Shown here: positions 1 through 8,215 of the stretch, piece after piece | Position numbering within the stretch: the stretch's first letter is position 1 | Layout of the letters: each line of letters begins with the position of its first letter | Origin: Sulfobacillus acidophilus | Lineage (GTDB): Bacteria > Bacillota > Sulfobacillia > Sulfobacillales > Sulfobacillaceae | Direction: 5' to 3' | NCBI GenBank assembly: GCA_003023745.1 | Contig: PXYV01000033.1 | Coordinates: 1 to 38,492 of the forward strand | Length of the DNA stretch: 38,492 bases | Position numbers and translations under genes: made by a program | Notes under the pieces: model-generated | Told to the model about the DNA's origin: nothing | The model's input: the letters and a program-made list of their open reading frames with translations, nothing else | Databases searched by the model: none

Positions 1-496
1 CATCTCGAATCCCTCCTCGACAGAGGGTCTTCGCCATCGGGCGCCTTAGATCCTTTGAAGATGGAAAATCCTGCGAAACTTAAGGTGCATTAATATAACA
101 GGTAATGCGTAATCTGTTCTAATGATGACCTCGATGCTTTTTTGCAAGTCCGGGGAATGCCTAAAGCTACCATACGAGCACCTGGACGTTTTCCTTTCGC
201 CCGAGTGCGTGAACCGGTGGACATTCTAACGAGTTAGACTGGGCCAGATGATGCTGTCACCTTTGGGACTTTTCAAGGTGGCAGAAACAGCCGTAGAGCC
301 TCCCAAAGCGTTGGTTGGTGGTTGACTGGCGCTGCCTGGCCGCCATGTCCTTCCGGCCCTTAAACAGTCGACTCCCCAAGGGCGGACCTCCCGCAAAAAA
401 GGACTCTGAGGTTGTATCCCGATTGTTCGTGTCTTCGCGGCACCGACCGCAAATTCTGTTCCGATGGCCTAGATTCGGTAACCGAGGCCGGGGAAC
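1..496. other. Left-edge region without a recognisable gene
   Basis: About 500 bases hold only short open frames on both strands, none with a convincing ribosome binding site or a recognisable protein. The frames between about 257 and 539 overlap each other on opposite strands and look like chance openings in GC-rich DNA. A decayed insertion sequence cannot be excluded. Confidence 0.5.
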
Positions 497-526
497 AAAA
501 AATCGCACCCTGCGCAGAGTGCGATT
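497..526 (-). terminator. Rho-independent terminator after the TumE-like gene
   Basis: Read on the minus strand, an 8-bp perfect stem (arms 501-508 and 519-526, aatcgcac/gtgcgatt, 10-nt loop) runs directly into six T residues (complement of 497-502). It lies 10 bp past the stop codon at 536, as expected for the end of the two-gene minus-strand unit. The same stem core recurs in the hairpin at 1341-1366 on the other side of the module. Confidence 0.75.
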
Positions 527-535
527 GGCGCTCGA

Positions 536-895
536 TTAGCTGTCTTCTACGGGTTTGTCCACAAGATGTCCCGCAACAAATTGCAAAACTTTCGTAATAT
601 CGCTGGGTGTGATCCCGGCAATCGGACTCGGGTGCACACTCTGATCGGCATCATGAAAGTGGTGTGGCGCTGTTTCGATGTGGTCCCAATGCGGCGCATT
701 ATTAAACCGGTAACTGACGCCTTGCCGCTCCCAATGAACCGAGTAACGCTGTTCGGGATATTGATGAATGTCTATAAACGATCCATCGACCAAAATGATT
801 CGAATACGATTGCGCCGAGAATCTTGAATATATACCTCCCGTACTAATTCGGGAAACGTTTCTTGACACACACGACGCACGTCGTCAACTGTCAT
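536..895 (-). CDS. TumE-like toxin family protein (DUF6516-like)
   Basis: A 119-residue soluble protein. Its central part has the family look: strands ending in a Gly-Ser-Phe-Ile-Asp turn, then YSVHW (about residues 51-55), an RFNNAPHW block and a His-rich AxHHFHD segment. These resemble the aromatic/His signature of TumE-type toxin proteins (DUF6516). In that family TumE is the toxic partner of a two-gene toxin-antitoxin system; its biochemical target is not something I can infer here. Its start overlaps the stop of the upstream gene by 4 bases (ATGA), so the two are translationally coupled, and a terminator follows the stop. The assignment rests on motif resemblance only. The partner is not an obvious helix-turn-helix antitoxin, which leaves the toxin role unproven. 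Confidence 0.6.
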   Translation of the reverse strand: MTVDDVRRVCQETFPELVREVYIQDSRRNRIRIILVDGSFIDIHQYPEQRYSVHWERQGVSYRFNNAPHWDHIETAPHHFHDADQSVHPSPIAGITPSDITKVLQFVAGHLVDKPVEDS

Positions 896-1311
896 GGCTT
901 CGTCTCCGATGCGAGATTCGTTTGCAAAGTGAGAAGCTGTTCTCGATACGCAATCAGGTTCATCCAGTCAATCATGTCCTCCCATGCTGGATGTCCGTCC
1001 AAGCGCCCATCACGAATGGCCTGCTCAATCTGTTCCGGATGAACAACGCGGTACTTACGTACATAGCTAATGATTTCTCGATCCGTTTCAGCCAGTTCGT
1101 GGCTAATCCATGCATGAAGTGCTTCGATTTCCACTTGATGAGGCGTCTTATGAACGGCAGCGCCAACCTCGTCCCACAATGATGCCACGTTGTCACCCCC
1201 TGGTATCAGACAATCCCGCTCCGCTTCGCCTATTAATCTGATTATACCCAGGACAAACTCAGTTCTGCCATAGTAGAACAGTCCGTCGTGTCGATGATGC
1301 CGAGGCTCCAC
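892..1311 (-). CDS. Hypothetical helical protein, candidate antitoxin partner of the TumE-like protein
   Basis: A 139-residue protein beginning with GTG at 1311. It is rich in predicted helices with heptad-like Leu/Ile spacing. The C-terminal third contains a HPAWEDMIDW block followed by a long amphipathic helix. I do not recognise a named family, and no HTH, RHH or SpoVT/AbrB DNA-binding motif is visible. It is the upstream member of a coupled pair with the TumE-like gene, the usual place for an antitoxin, so an antitoxin role is inferred from position alone. The SD sequence is weak, and a later start would shorten the N-terminus. No promoter was recognised with confidence, although a hairpin lies 30 bp upstream. 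Confidence 0.5.
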   Translation of the reverse strand: MEPRHHRHDGLFYYGRTEFVLGIIRLIGEAERDCLIPGGDNVASLWDEVGAAVHKTPHQVEIEALHAWISHELAETDREIISYVRKYRVVHPEQIEQAIRDGRLDGHPAWEDMIDWMNLIAYREQLLTLQTNLASETKP

Positions 1312-1340
1312 GGGCCGCTCGGTTCGGGCATTACAGGAGA

Positions 1341-1366
1341 CATCGCACCCGCGACGGGGTGCGATG
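1341..1366. repeat. Perfect hairpin upstream of the TumE module
   Basis: Ten-base arms catcgcaccc (1341-1350) and gggtgcgatg (1357-1366) enclose a 6-nt loop. The stem shares the core atcgcac with the terminator at 501-526, so matching hairpins bracket the two-gene module. It could be an operator, a plus-strand terminator (cacgtttt follows) or an element end. No direct evidence separates these. Confidence 0.5.
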
Positions 1367-1471
1367 CACGTTTTCCGCGACTTTTAGGCCGCATTTGGAC
1401 ACAACAAACCGCGACACTTCATTAACTGCAGTCTACAACGTAGCGACTGTGGTGTCAACGCGCAGCCACCC

Positions 1472-1495
1472 GGCTCTACGTCAATAATTGTGGGA
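1472..1495. repeat. Probable ISL3-family terminal inverted repeat (transposase 3' end)
   Basis: The sequence beginning GGCTCTACGTCAATAATTG overlaps the transposase stop codon. ISL3-family elements characteristically start with GGCTCT-type ends, and this lies where the 3' end of a minus-strand transposase should be. The opposite end is not visible because the element is truncated, so the repeat cannot be confirmed by pairing inside the window. Confidence 0.45.
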
Positions 1496-2144
1496 TCGCC
1501 GTCAGGGGCAGGAAGCCCAAAAACATCTTGCGCCGATAGTGGTCGCGATGGCGAAACCCGTAGCTGAGTCGTTTGAGTTGTTTGATTTTGGTGTGATAGC
1601 CTTCGATGAGGCTATTGGTCCAGCGCTGGGGCTGCGTCCAATGGCCCAGGATTTCACGACGCCACCGCCGGATCGTGCGCGCCCAGACGGCGCCTTCGGC
1701 ATGGTCACAGGCCTCGGCATCGAGAATCCCGCGTTCCCAGGCCTGTCGGGCCTCCGCGGGTGTCTGGGCGCGGAACAACGCCCGCCAGTCTTCATTGAGG
1801 TGAAATCGCTGGCCCAACGCGGGCCAGCGATGCGGAATCTCGCCGAGCTGCGCCTGTTGGCGCGGCGTCAGGTATTCGTGGCCCTTGACCAGCGGCCATC
1901 GCGCATTGGTCGTCCGGGCTTCCGCCTGTTCCAAGCGTCGGATTTCGTCGAGGCGGCGATTGGCGTCTTGAATCAGGTGCAACGGATCCGCCAGCACTTG
2001 GGCTTGGGGGCACCAGCGGTGGACTACGCGGGCGTAGGCCCGTTTGAGGTCGACGGTCACCGCACGAATCCGCACACACACAGGCTCGGGAATGGCCGCA
2101 AACCACGCCTCTAAGGAGGTAGCCTCAGCAATGTCATTCCGAGG
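1476..2144 (-). pseudogene. ISL3-family transposase, 5'-truncated remnant
   Basis: The frame encodes the DDE domain and C-terminus of an ISL3-type transposase. It contains a VTVDLKRAYARVV block (first catalytic Asp), a VLADPLHLIQDANRR block (second Asp, His) and a C-terminal NSLIEGYHTKIKQLKR...GFRHRDHYRRKMF segment with the catalytic Glu. This is about 215 residues against roughly 400 for intact members. The in-frame reading continues past the GTG at 2081 to about 2144 with family-like residues, then loses similarity before a stop at 2187-2189. The N-terminal zinc-finger and HTH part is therefore missing, and the element cannot encode an active enzyme. The break sits about 15 bp from the promoter-like sequence of the ger operon, so insertion followed by deletion probably reshaped that upstream region. 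Confidence 0.85.
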
Positions 2145-2156
2145 GTCCCCGCTTAG

Positions 2157-2185
2157 GTGACTTGCAAATAGGCATGGGGTAAAAT
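2157..2185 (+). promoter_or_regulatory. Candidate promoter of the ger operon
   Basis: GTGACT (2157-2162) and TAAAAT (2180-2185) are separated by 17 bp, matching a sigma-A-type layout (4/6 and 5/6). It lies about 40 bp before the GTG start of gerA. Germinant receptor operons are normally read by forespore sigma-G in Bacillus. I see no clean sigma-G match, so either this is fortuitous or the element boundary altered the native promoter. Confidence 0.35.
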
Positions 2186-2223
2186 GCTAGAGCCGAGCCC
2201 CAGACGCGATCTCTGCCCACGCT

Positions 2224-3894
2224 GTGTTTGGGCCTGATCGTGAATTATTTTTTATGAAGCTGCAAAAACCCCAATTTCTCGGGGATGCTACGGCTATGGC
2301 AAACTTCTCGCCACAGGGCGTATACGATCTTAAAGTGGTGTCAAAGCAACTGGGGGACGAATTGGAGAGCTGGACGCAGACATTGCGGCGCGCTCCTGAT
2401 TCTGGTCCGCACACCTATGTGGGCGATGTGCGAGCGGCTTATGATCACATCAAGGCGGGAATTGGCCGCAATACCGATGTCGTGATCCGCAAGATTCAGG
2501 TGCCTGCTTGTTCTGAAGGCCCGGTGTTGTTGGTCTGCCTTGACGACATTGTGGAAATCCATACGGTTGAACAAAATATTGTGGAGCCGCTCTTGCGTAC
2601 AAAGGTGCCTGCGGACAAGTGGGACCAAGGGGCGATTGATCCCATGGATGTCAGTCGGGCTACCGAGTGGCCCGACATTCTGGAGAAGTTGGCCAGCGGC
2701 AACACCCTAATTTTTGTACCCAACCTTGCCTATGCCTGGGTTGCCGGGACCAGCAAGTTTCCGCAACGGTCGGTCACGCGCCCGCAGACCGAGTTAGCGG
2801 TGCGGGGGCCGGAAGAAGCGTTTAATGAAGTGCTGACCACCCAAAAGGGGCAAATTCGCCATCGCATTCACTCACCCGACTTAATGTTTTTAGATCTTAC
2901 GGTCGGGAGCGTTCAGAAAGCGTCGGTAGCAATTGCCTACGTGGAGCGCATTGCCAACCCGGCTTTGGTTACCACCGTGGTGGAGCGCGTGAAAGCGATT
3001 CGTGTGGATAGTATTGTCAATATGGGGCAAATTGCCGGAATTATTCGCGACCACCCGCTTTCTATTTTTCCCACGGCGCGGCAGACCGAGCGTCTTGACA
3101 TCGCAGTGTGGCGACTTATGCAGGGAGCGGTATTGGTCATGTTAGACGGCGATCCGTTCGTTCTGATTGCGCCTTCGCCCCTGATCGACTTCTATCGCAC
3201 CGCCATGGACTATTCCAGCAGTTGGGTGGACACAAGTTTCGTGCGGTTGATTCGTTTTGTCGGATGGATCTTTGGCATCTACTTGCCCGCAGTATACGTG
3301 GCCTTTGCCGCCGTCAATCCGTCGATATTGCCGAGTTCTCTTTTTGTGGTCATGCAGGCTGGGAATGTGGGCATGGCGTTTCCGGGTTTGATTCAAGTCT
3401 TGCTCATGATATTAATTATCGAAACGCTGCGCGAAGCGGCGCTACGCCTGCCCAAAAACCTGAGTACCACCATCGGGACGGTCGGAGCTATTGTGGTGGG
3501 GACGGCCGTGGTGAAGGCCGGGCTCATTAATACGCAAATTGTCATCATGATGACGTTGACGGCCCTTAGCATTTTTTCCACGCCGGTCTACGAATTGACC
3601 GGGACCTGGCGAGTATTGGGGTGGTTCATGTTGATGGCCGCATTTGTGTTGGGCATCGTGGGGATTGTCCTCGTCACCATGGCGGTGCTGGTGGATATGA
3701 AAAGCTTTGGCGCGCCGTACTTTGAGCCCTGGGCTCCCTTTCGGGAGAGCGACTGGGCCGACGCCATTTGGCGGGCACCGTGGACGCGCGTTACGAAACG
3801 GTGGTCAGGACCTCGCCCGCAAGTTTCGCAATGGCGGAATCCTCGTGCGGTTACGGCCCGCCCGCGACTTAAGCGGAGGAAGATGGGATGGTAA
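2224..3894 (+). CDS. gerA: Spore germination protein, GerA (A-subunit) family
   Basis: A 556-residue A-subunit of a germinant receptor, located in the inner spore membrane. The N-terminal hydrophilic domain (about residues 40-330) includes a DVVIRKIQVP strand and the GTDP-like ligand region. Transmembrane helices follow between about 340 and 500. The hallmark block AFPGLIQVLLMILIIETL plus REAALRLPK (about 390-420) corresponds to the conserved PFP...E...LREAGIRLP region of GerAA/GerBA/GerKA. The C-terminal tail is Arg-rich. The GTG at 2224 is used here; ATG at 2254 is an alternative, and neither has a strong SD. The gene overlaps gerC by 7 bases, so this is a translationally coupled A-C-B operon. 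Family knowledge: the receptor senses nutrients and triggers germination; the ligand cannot be read from sequence. Confidence 0.92.
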   Translation: MFGPDRELFFMKLQKPQFLGDATAMANFSPQGVYDLKVVSKQLGDELESWTQTLRRAPDSGPHTYVGDVRAAYDHIKAGIGRNTDVVIRKIQVPACSEGPVLLVCLDDIVEIHTVEQNIVEPLLRTKVPADKWDQGAIDPMDVSRATEWPDILEKLASGNTLIFVPNLAYAWVAGTSKFPQRSVTRPQTELAVRGPEEAFNEVLTTQKGQIRHRIHSPDLMFLDLTVGSVQKASVAIAYVERIANPALVTTVVERVKAIRVDSIVNMGQIAGIIRDHPLSIFPTARQTERLDIAVWRLMQGAVLVMLDGDPFVLIAPSPLIDFYRTAMDYSSSWVDTSFVRLIRFVGWIFGIYLPAVYVAFAAVNPSILPSSLFVVMQAGNVGMAFPGLIQVLLMILIIETLREAALRLPKNLSTTIGTVGAIVVGTAVVKAGLINTQIVIMMTLTALSIFSTPVYELTGTWRVLGWFMLMAAFVLGIVGIVLVTMAVLVDMKSFGAPYFEPWAPFRESDWADAIWRAPWTRVTKRWSGPRPQVSQWRNPRAVTARPRLKRRKMGW

Positions 3895-4988
3895 GGTGTC
3901 GTCGGTGGTGTCGGGGGCTGATCCTCTTTTGCTTGCCATGGCTACTTTCCGGGTGTTGGGATCAACTATCGATGACGCAAAGGGCAGCCGCAGTGGTTGT
4001 ATACGTGACCAATACGCAACATCATCAGTTGGAATGGACATTCTACTTTCCTAATCCGGCCGTGATGGTCAGCAGCATTCTCAATTTGAGCAGCAAGAGG
4101 CAATTTTATACCACCCAGGTGCGGGCCCCGTCGTTGCTAGACGCGGTGGAGCGGGCGTCGGGGACCTTGGCGCGGCAAATTTACATGGGTCAAATGGAAG
4201 ATATTCTCCTCTCGCGCAACATTAGCTCTAGGCAAATGGCGGCCATCGTCGACGACTATAATCGTAATGGCAGTTGGTCAAAGTCGGCCTACATGGTCGT
4301 CGTGCCAGCGACCTCGCACCCCCTGCCGATCGAGTCGCAAGAACCCGTGCCGGACGTGTTTTACACGAGCTACTTTACCTGCTCGACCTGTCATCCCTTG
4401 TATCTGGGCGAGCAAGAATGGCAAGTCTGGGATGAATTGGAGACCCCGGGGGTCTCGACGGTGCTGCCTTATGCGGCGCAGTCGCAAAGACCCGATCAGG
4501 TTATGGTGTATCCGCAACAAGGTCCCCACTATCTCTGGTCTCGCGCTCAGACGAAGGCTTGGGCAACTCTCGCCAATCGGATGAAGCGTGCGACGATTAC
4601 GCTGGTGACGGCGAAGGGACCGATTGACATCAAAGATGTGCGAGTGCGGACAACGACCCACATCATCATGCATCATGGTGAGCTCGACGTGCAGGCCCGC
4701 GTCCATGCAGTCGGCGATCTGGCCGGGTGGCCGCAAAGCATGTTGGTCACGACCAAAGAGCTTAAGTGGATTGAGGCGCAAGCCTCTCGTTGCCTGATTT
4801 GGTGGTGCACAGCGGCGGTGCAGCGCGCGAACCAAACCAAAACCGACCCCTTTGGCTGGGGGCGCGCGTATCTCTTTTCTCATCCCACGGTCGACGCGCT
4901 GTATTCGGAAGAGCCGACCATCGAATGGCCCATTACTGCGCATTTCACCGTGACCACGCATCTTTTTGTGACGGGGGTGAATACCTGA
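3888..4988 (+). CDS. gerC: Spore germination lipoprotein, GerC family
   Basis: A 366-residue C-subunit. A short basic N-terminus is followed by a hydrophobic stretch and the lipobox LLSGC (lipidated Cys near residue 23). It is thus exported and anchored by diacylglycerol on the outer face of the inner spore membrane. CWDQ directly after the Cys is typical of GerC proteins (C-W-D/S). The rest is a soluble domain about 340 residues long, a normal family length. The ATG at 3888 overlaps the gerA stop and is preceded by a good SD (agcggagga). A TCSTCHP motif at about residues 165-171 has two Cys residues and is not a usual GerC feature; it could be a disulfide in the exported protein. Confidence 0.88.
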   Translation: MVRCRRWCRGLILFCLPWLLSGCWDQLSMTQRAAAVVVYVTNTQHHQLEWTFYFPNPAVMVSSILNLSSKRQFYTTQVRAPSLLDAVERASGTLARQIYMGQMEDILLSRNISSRQMAAIVDDYNRNGSWSKSAYMVVVPATSHPLPIESQEPVPDVFYTSYFTCSTCHPLYLGEQEWQVWDELETPGVSTVLPYAAQSQRPDQVMVYPQQGPHYLWSRAQTKAWATLANRMKRATITLVTAKGPIDIKDVRVRTTTHIIMHHGELDVQARVHAVGDLAGWPQSMLVTTKELKWIEAQASRCLIWWCTAAVQRANQTKTDPFGWGRAYLFSHPTVDALYSEEPTIEWPITAHFTVTTHLFVTGVNT

Positions 4989-4990
4989 GT

Positions 4991-6094
4991 ATGTTGGCCG
5001 AGAGCATTTCACCGGGGCAGTTTGGGTGGATGGCGGGCATTTCCATTGTCGCTGGCGGGGTGTACTTATGGCCTCAATATCTGGTGACCTATGCGGGATC
5101 CCAGGGAATCTACTCGCTTGTTGCCATGACCGGCCTGGCGTTGGTGTTCGGGACACTTCAGGTTGCGACTGCATTGAATGGGCGTCAGCCAACCTATGTC
5201 AAGACGACAGCACAGCTGATGCCGTTTTTCGGCCCGGTCCTGGTCTTCCCGGTGATTGTGGCCCTGAGTTTGACGTTGGACGGCCTGACCCTTCTATTAT
5301 ACGCACTCATGTTGCACAGTTTCTTTTACACGCACACTCCGGTGTACATTTTAGAACTGGCGATTGTGCTGGTTGCGGGCTGGATCGCGATGCGCACCCT
5401 ATCAGCGGTGGCGCGCTCGGTGCAGTTCTGGTTTCCGATTATTTTACTGGTGCTGGCCGTCATTCTGGGGTTGACAGCGCCGTTTATCCGATTTCCACTG
5501 GCGCTGACGCCTCCGGCGGACTTTCACGTCGATCCGTGGCTTAATACCATGGTCGGATGTTGGTACTTATACAGCAACGCGGCGGTCGTTACCACGTTGG
5601 CGCCGCATGTCAAATGGCCCACCCCGGTTCAGGCATCGCTGACGGTGGCGTTGGCGATTTTGGGCCAAAGCTTGGTGCTGTTTGCCCTTTATGCGATCGC
5701 TCTTCTGACATTGGGCGCAGATGCCGTCAGCCGCTTGTACTGGCCTTTGACGTACATCTTTTCCTTGGTGTCCGTTCGGCTATTTTTTGTGAAAGGATTA
5801 GGCATATTTGCGCTGATGTTTTGGACTTCCACGGTCGTGTTGTATTTGGCAGTCCGGGAATTTTCATGGTCGTGGAACATTTCTACCCTCCTATCCACAT
5901 CGTGGCCAAGCAAAAGAACGGTTGTCTTGGCGCTGTTATTGGTGCTGGTTGCGATGGTGGGCATGGCGATTCCCTCTGACACGGCAGCCCGAACCTTGCT
6001 GTTTCAGTGGGTTTCCCCGTTGCTTTTGCTGTGTGAGGGCACAAGCATCCCGCTGATGTGGATCTGTTCTCGGCGAAAACGCCAGCCGGGGTAA
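4991..6094 (+). CDS. gerB: Spore germination permease, GerB family
   Basis: A 367-residue integral membrane protein with about ten hydrophobic helices, related to the APC amino-acid transporter superfamily and forming the B-subunit of the germinant receptor. The N-terminus (SPGQFGWMAGISIVAGGVYL) is the normal GerAB start, and length matches the family. ATG at 4991 lies 2 bp after the gerC stop and carries the SD gggggtga; a much longer upstream extension of the frame is only the shadow of gerC. As in GerAB, the permease fold probably binds the germinant rather than transporting it. The operon order here is A-C-B, not the classical A-B-C. Confidence 0.9.
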   Translation: MLAESISPGQFGWMAGISIVAGGVYLWPQYLVTYAGSQGIYSLVAMTGLALVFGTLQVATALNGRQPTYVKTTAQLMPFFGPVLVFPVIVALSLTLDGLTLLLYALMLHSFFYTHTPVYILELAIVLVAGWIAMRTLSAVARSVQFWFPIILLVLAVILGLTAPFIRFPLALTPPADFHVDPWLNTMVGCWYLYSNAAVVTTLAPHVKWPTPVQASLTVALAILGQSLVLFALYAIALLTLGADAVSRLYWPLTYIFSLVSVRLFFVKGLGIFALMFWTSTVVLYLAVREFSWSWNISTLLSTSWPSKRTVVLALLLVLVAMVGMAIPSDTAARTLLFQWVSPLLLLCEGTSIPLMWICSRRKRQPG

Positions 6095-6294
6095 TCCCGC
6101 GTACAATCCGACGTCAGTGGGGATCTGTGGCAGTGCGACGTCAGCTTGCATTGCACGCTTTGCGGGGCGCGACCTATAGTGCATTGGTGCCAGACACCAA
6201 GCAGGGCGATTGCCGAATCCCGACCGACGGCCATGGCATAAAGAAGCGCACTCCTGACACATGCTAGCGGAAGGTTGGGTAAAGGGGTGGAAAG

Positions 6295-7017
6295 GTGTCC
6301 TACCATGCGGACTTATTCGGCAGGCTGAGCGAGGATGGGCTCAAAGAGACATTCGACTGGATGGCCGATCGCTATCACAGTCAAACCGTTCGGGTGTCGC
6401 AATCCCGGTATCCCTCATGGATGAACCAAGTCATAACGCTTGTGCAGTCGTGGCGTCCCCGTTCCATCGCCGATGTGGGCTGTGGCCCCGGATACCTGCT
6501 GCAGCAGTTGCACCAGCGATTTCCGGACACAGCCATCAAGGGGGTCGATTACTCGTCCGCGATGTTGCGGCACATTCCCGCCGGAATATCGACTGAGTGT
6601 TGCCCGTTGCTGGATTGGGCCAAAACTTCCTCAGAGCGATTCGATGTCGTCTTGCTCACGTTTGTACTGCGTGATCAGCCAGACCCGCAAACTGTGTTGA
6701 CCGTGATTAAAAATCGGGTCGCGCCTCATGGCCATCTTGTGGTATTAGAGACGCAAACGCCAACAGGGTGGCGCAAATGGGGGTTTGACTTGTACTTTCA
6801 CGCTTGGCTGCCCTGGTGGGCCTCGCACGTCCTCACCAAAGACTGGACCGGACCCCGGCATTTGGCCCCATATCGCCGGCTGGCGGATTCCCATCGCGCC
6901 TGGATGCAAGCGCGAGTGCTGCCCAATGCGCTGGTCGCGGCCGACTACGCGGATATTCGCCCACACCGGCCCGCGACAGACGTGGTGATGCTGTGGTCGG
7001 CTGTTGCTGCGTACTAA
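6295..7017 (+). CDS. Class I SAM-dependent methyltransferase (UbiE/MenG-like)
   Basis: A 240-residue soluble methyltransferase with a Rossmann fold. Motif I is ADVGCGPGYLL (about residues 59-69), followed by the acidic loop GVDYSSAML and a post-motif VVLLTFVLRDQPDP (about 120-133) like the UbiE/COQ5 group. The substrate is unknown; the long C-terminal part with many Trp residues (about 160-190) is unlike canonical MenG. GTG at 6295 is preceded by the SD aaaggggtgga. It lies 200 bp behind gerB, probably as a separate transcript. A role in quinone or lipid methylation is possible but not shown. Confidence 0.75.
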   Translation: MSYHADLFGRLSEDGLKETFDWMADRYHSQTVRVSQSRYPSWMNQVITLVQSWRPRSIADVGCGPGYLLQQLHQRFPDTAIKGVDYSSAMLRHIPAGISTECCPLLDWAKTSSERFDVVLLTFVLRDQPDPQTVLTVIKNRVAPHGHLVVLETQTPTGWRKWGFDLYFHAWLPWWASHVLTKDWTGPRHLAPYRRLADSHRAWMQARVLPNALVAADYADIRPHRPATDVVMLWSAVAAY

Positions 7018-7045
7018 CTTGCGGCAATTCGCGAGGGGTTTTCAT

Positions 7046-7074
7046 CTGACAAGCGGGCACGCGTGTGCTAATGT
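7046..7074 (+). promoter_or_regulatory. Candidate promoter of the Rrf2 gene with an internal palindrome
   Basis: CTGACA (7046-7051) and TAATGT (7069-7074) are spaced by 17 bp, 40 bp upstream of the Rrf2 start. The spacer carries the near-palindrome gcacgcgtgtgc, where an autorepressing Rrf2 dimer could bind. The -10 match is only 3/6. Confidence 0.35.
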
Positions 7075-7114
7075 AAAAAGGTCCCAAAGAAGCTCGGCGG
7101 AAGGGATCGAATCG

Positions 7115-7567
7115 ATGCGATTAAGCGCAAAGGCGGATTACGCGTGCCGTGCGATGGCGGAATTGGCGTCCGCCAAGCCTCCTTGCAAGGCGGAACGCTT
7201 GGCCACGGCTCAAGACATCCCCCTAAAGTTTCTCGAAAACATTTTGTTGGAGCTCAAGCATGCGGGGCTGGTGGAAAGTCAGCGTGGCGGCGACGGCGGC
7301 TACTGGTTGGCGCGTGACGCGTCTGACATTGCGTTGGCCGACATTATCCGGGCGGTGGAAGGGCCGTTAGCCTACGTGCGCGGGCACCGACCGGAAGCGC
7401 TCGAGTACAGGGGGGTAGCCGAACCTTTGCGCGATGTCTGGGTGGCCCTGCGCGCCAATGTGCGGGTTGTGCTGGAGTCGGTTACGTTGGCGGATATTGT
7501 GGCCAGTCGGCTGCCGGATGTTGTGCAGAGTCTGACGGCGGATTCTAATGCTTGGCACTCGCATTAG
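7115..7567 (+). CDS. Rrf2 family transcriptional regulator
   Basis: A 150-residue winged-helix regulator. The N-terminus MRLSAKADYACRAMAELA, the segment IPLKFLENILLELKHAGLVESQRGG (winged HTH, about residues 35-60) and GGYWLARDASDIALADIIRAVEGP are textbook Rrf2. The three-Cys cluster that binds an Fe-S cluster in IscR, NsrR and RirA (about residues 90-110) is absent. This should therefore be a cluster-free member, in the manner of CymR, and its signal is unknown. ATG at 7115 is chosen because MRLSAKADYA is the family start and has the SD ggcggaaggg; longer upstream frames are spurious. It is monocistronic by spacing. Confidence 0.88.
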   Translation: MRLSAKADYACRAMAELASAKPPCKAERLATAQDIPLKFLENILLELKHAGLVESQRGGDGGYWLARDASDIALADIIRAVEGPLAYVRGHRPEALEYRGVAEPLRDVWVALRANVRVVLESVTLADIVASRLPDVVQSLTADSNAWHSH

Positions 7568-7801
7568 TGCTTTGCACGACGGGCGTTGAACGGGGTTTAG
7601 TCTTCACGTTAATCATCTGGGCGCTATATTTGACTTCAATCCGAGACATGCTGGCGAGACGGCTATGGGGTCGATCCAGTGCTCGCTTCTGACGATCTTT
7701 GTTGTTGCGTTGGCACTAGCGGTTTGCTACGATACATTTATCCATTAAACTTGTAGATAAAGTGGGAAACTGGTCCTCATCCTATAAGGAGACGGTGCGA
7801 A

Positions 7802-8074
7802 ATGCGTTCTCGAGACTGGATGTTTGCAGGATTTGGGCTGACGTTGGCTATTGTCGGCGGCGTAGGCGAAGTGCGGCACGACATCGCCTTAGGCATTGTC
7901 GCTGTCGTTGTCGGACTGGTGGTGTGGGTTATCTGCAGTGGATCGCGTTGGATCTTTGATGCGGCGTGTGAGGCGCAGTTATTCGCCTTAGATCGCGACC
8001 AGGGACTCGATCCCCGGCTCAATGTTTTGGAACCGGTGGCCAACGTGTGGTTTGACCCGGTCGATCCGTCATGA
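7802..8074 (+). CDS. Small membrane protein, two helices, unknown function
   Basis: A 90-residue protein with two hydrophobic helices (about residues 8-23 and 28-46). A hydrophilic C-terminal half follows, rich in Asp and Pro. ATG at 7802 has a strong SD (ataaggagac), which supports it as a real gene although no family is recognised. It lies more than 200 bp from both neighbours. Confidence 0.6.
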   Translation: MRSRDWMFAGFGLTLAIVGGVGEVRHDIALGIVAVVVGLVVWVICSGSRWIFDAACEAQLFALDRDQGLDPRLNVLEPVANVWFDPVDPS

Positions 8075-8215
8075 CCATCGCGAAATTCTTCCGGAAAAAC
8101 CGGGGATGAGGGGCACCGCGATCAGTACGGCCACTTATCTTCTTCCCACCAGAGCACTGTGATTGACGCGAGATTTTTATTGTATGCTTCCCGTTGTGTT
8201 GGGAGATCGAACCGG

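Noticed and set aside
1488..2114. Long plus-strand open frame of about 208 codons opposite the transposase
   Set aside because: It is antisense to the ISL3 transposase, whose motifs are clear on the minus strand; the plus frame has no SD or recognisable domain.
4790..4990. 67-codon N-terminal extension of gerB
   Set aside because: It overlaps the end of gerC in another frame and lacks membrane character; ATG at 4991 has the SD and begins with the normal GerB N-terminus.
4278..5192. 304-codon minus-strand frame across gerC and gerB
   Set aside because: Low-complexity Arg/Pro-rich antisense shadow of the ger operon.
6109..6144. Two direct copies of CGACGTCAG 27 bp apart behind gerB
   Set aside because: Short and partly palindromic (gacgtc); may be chance, with no promoter context.
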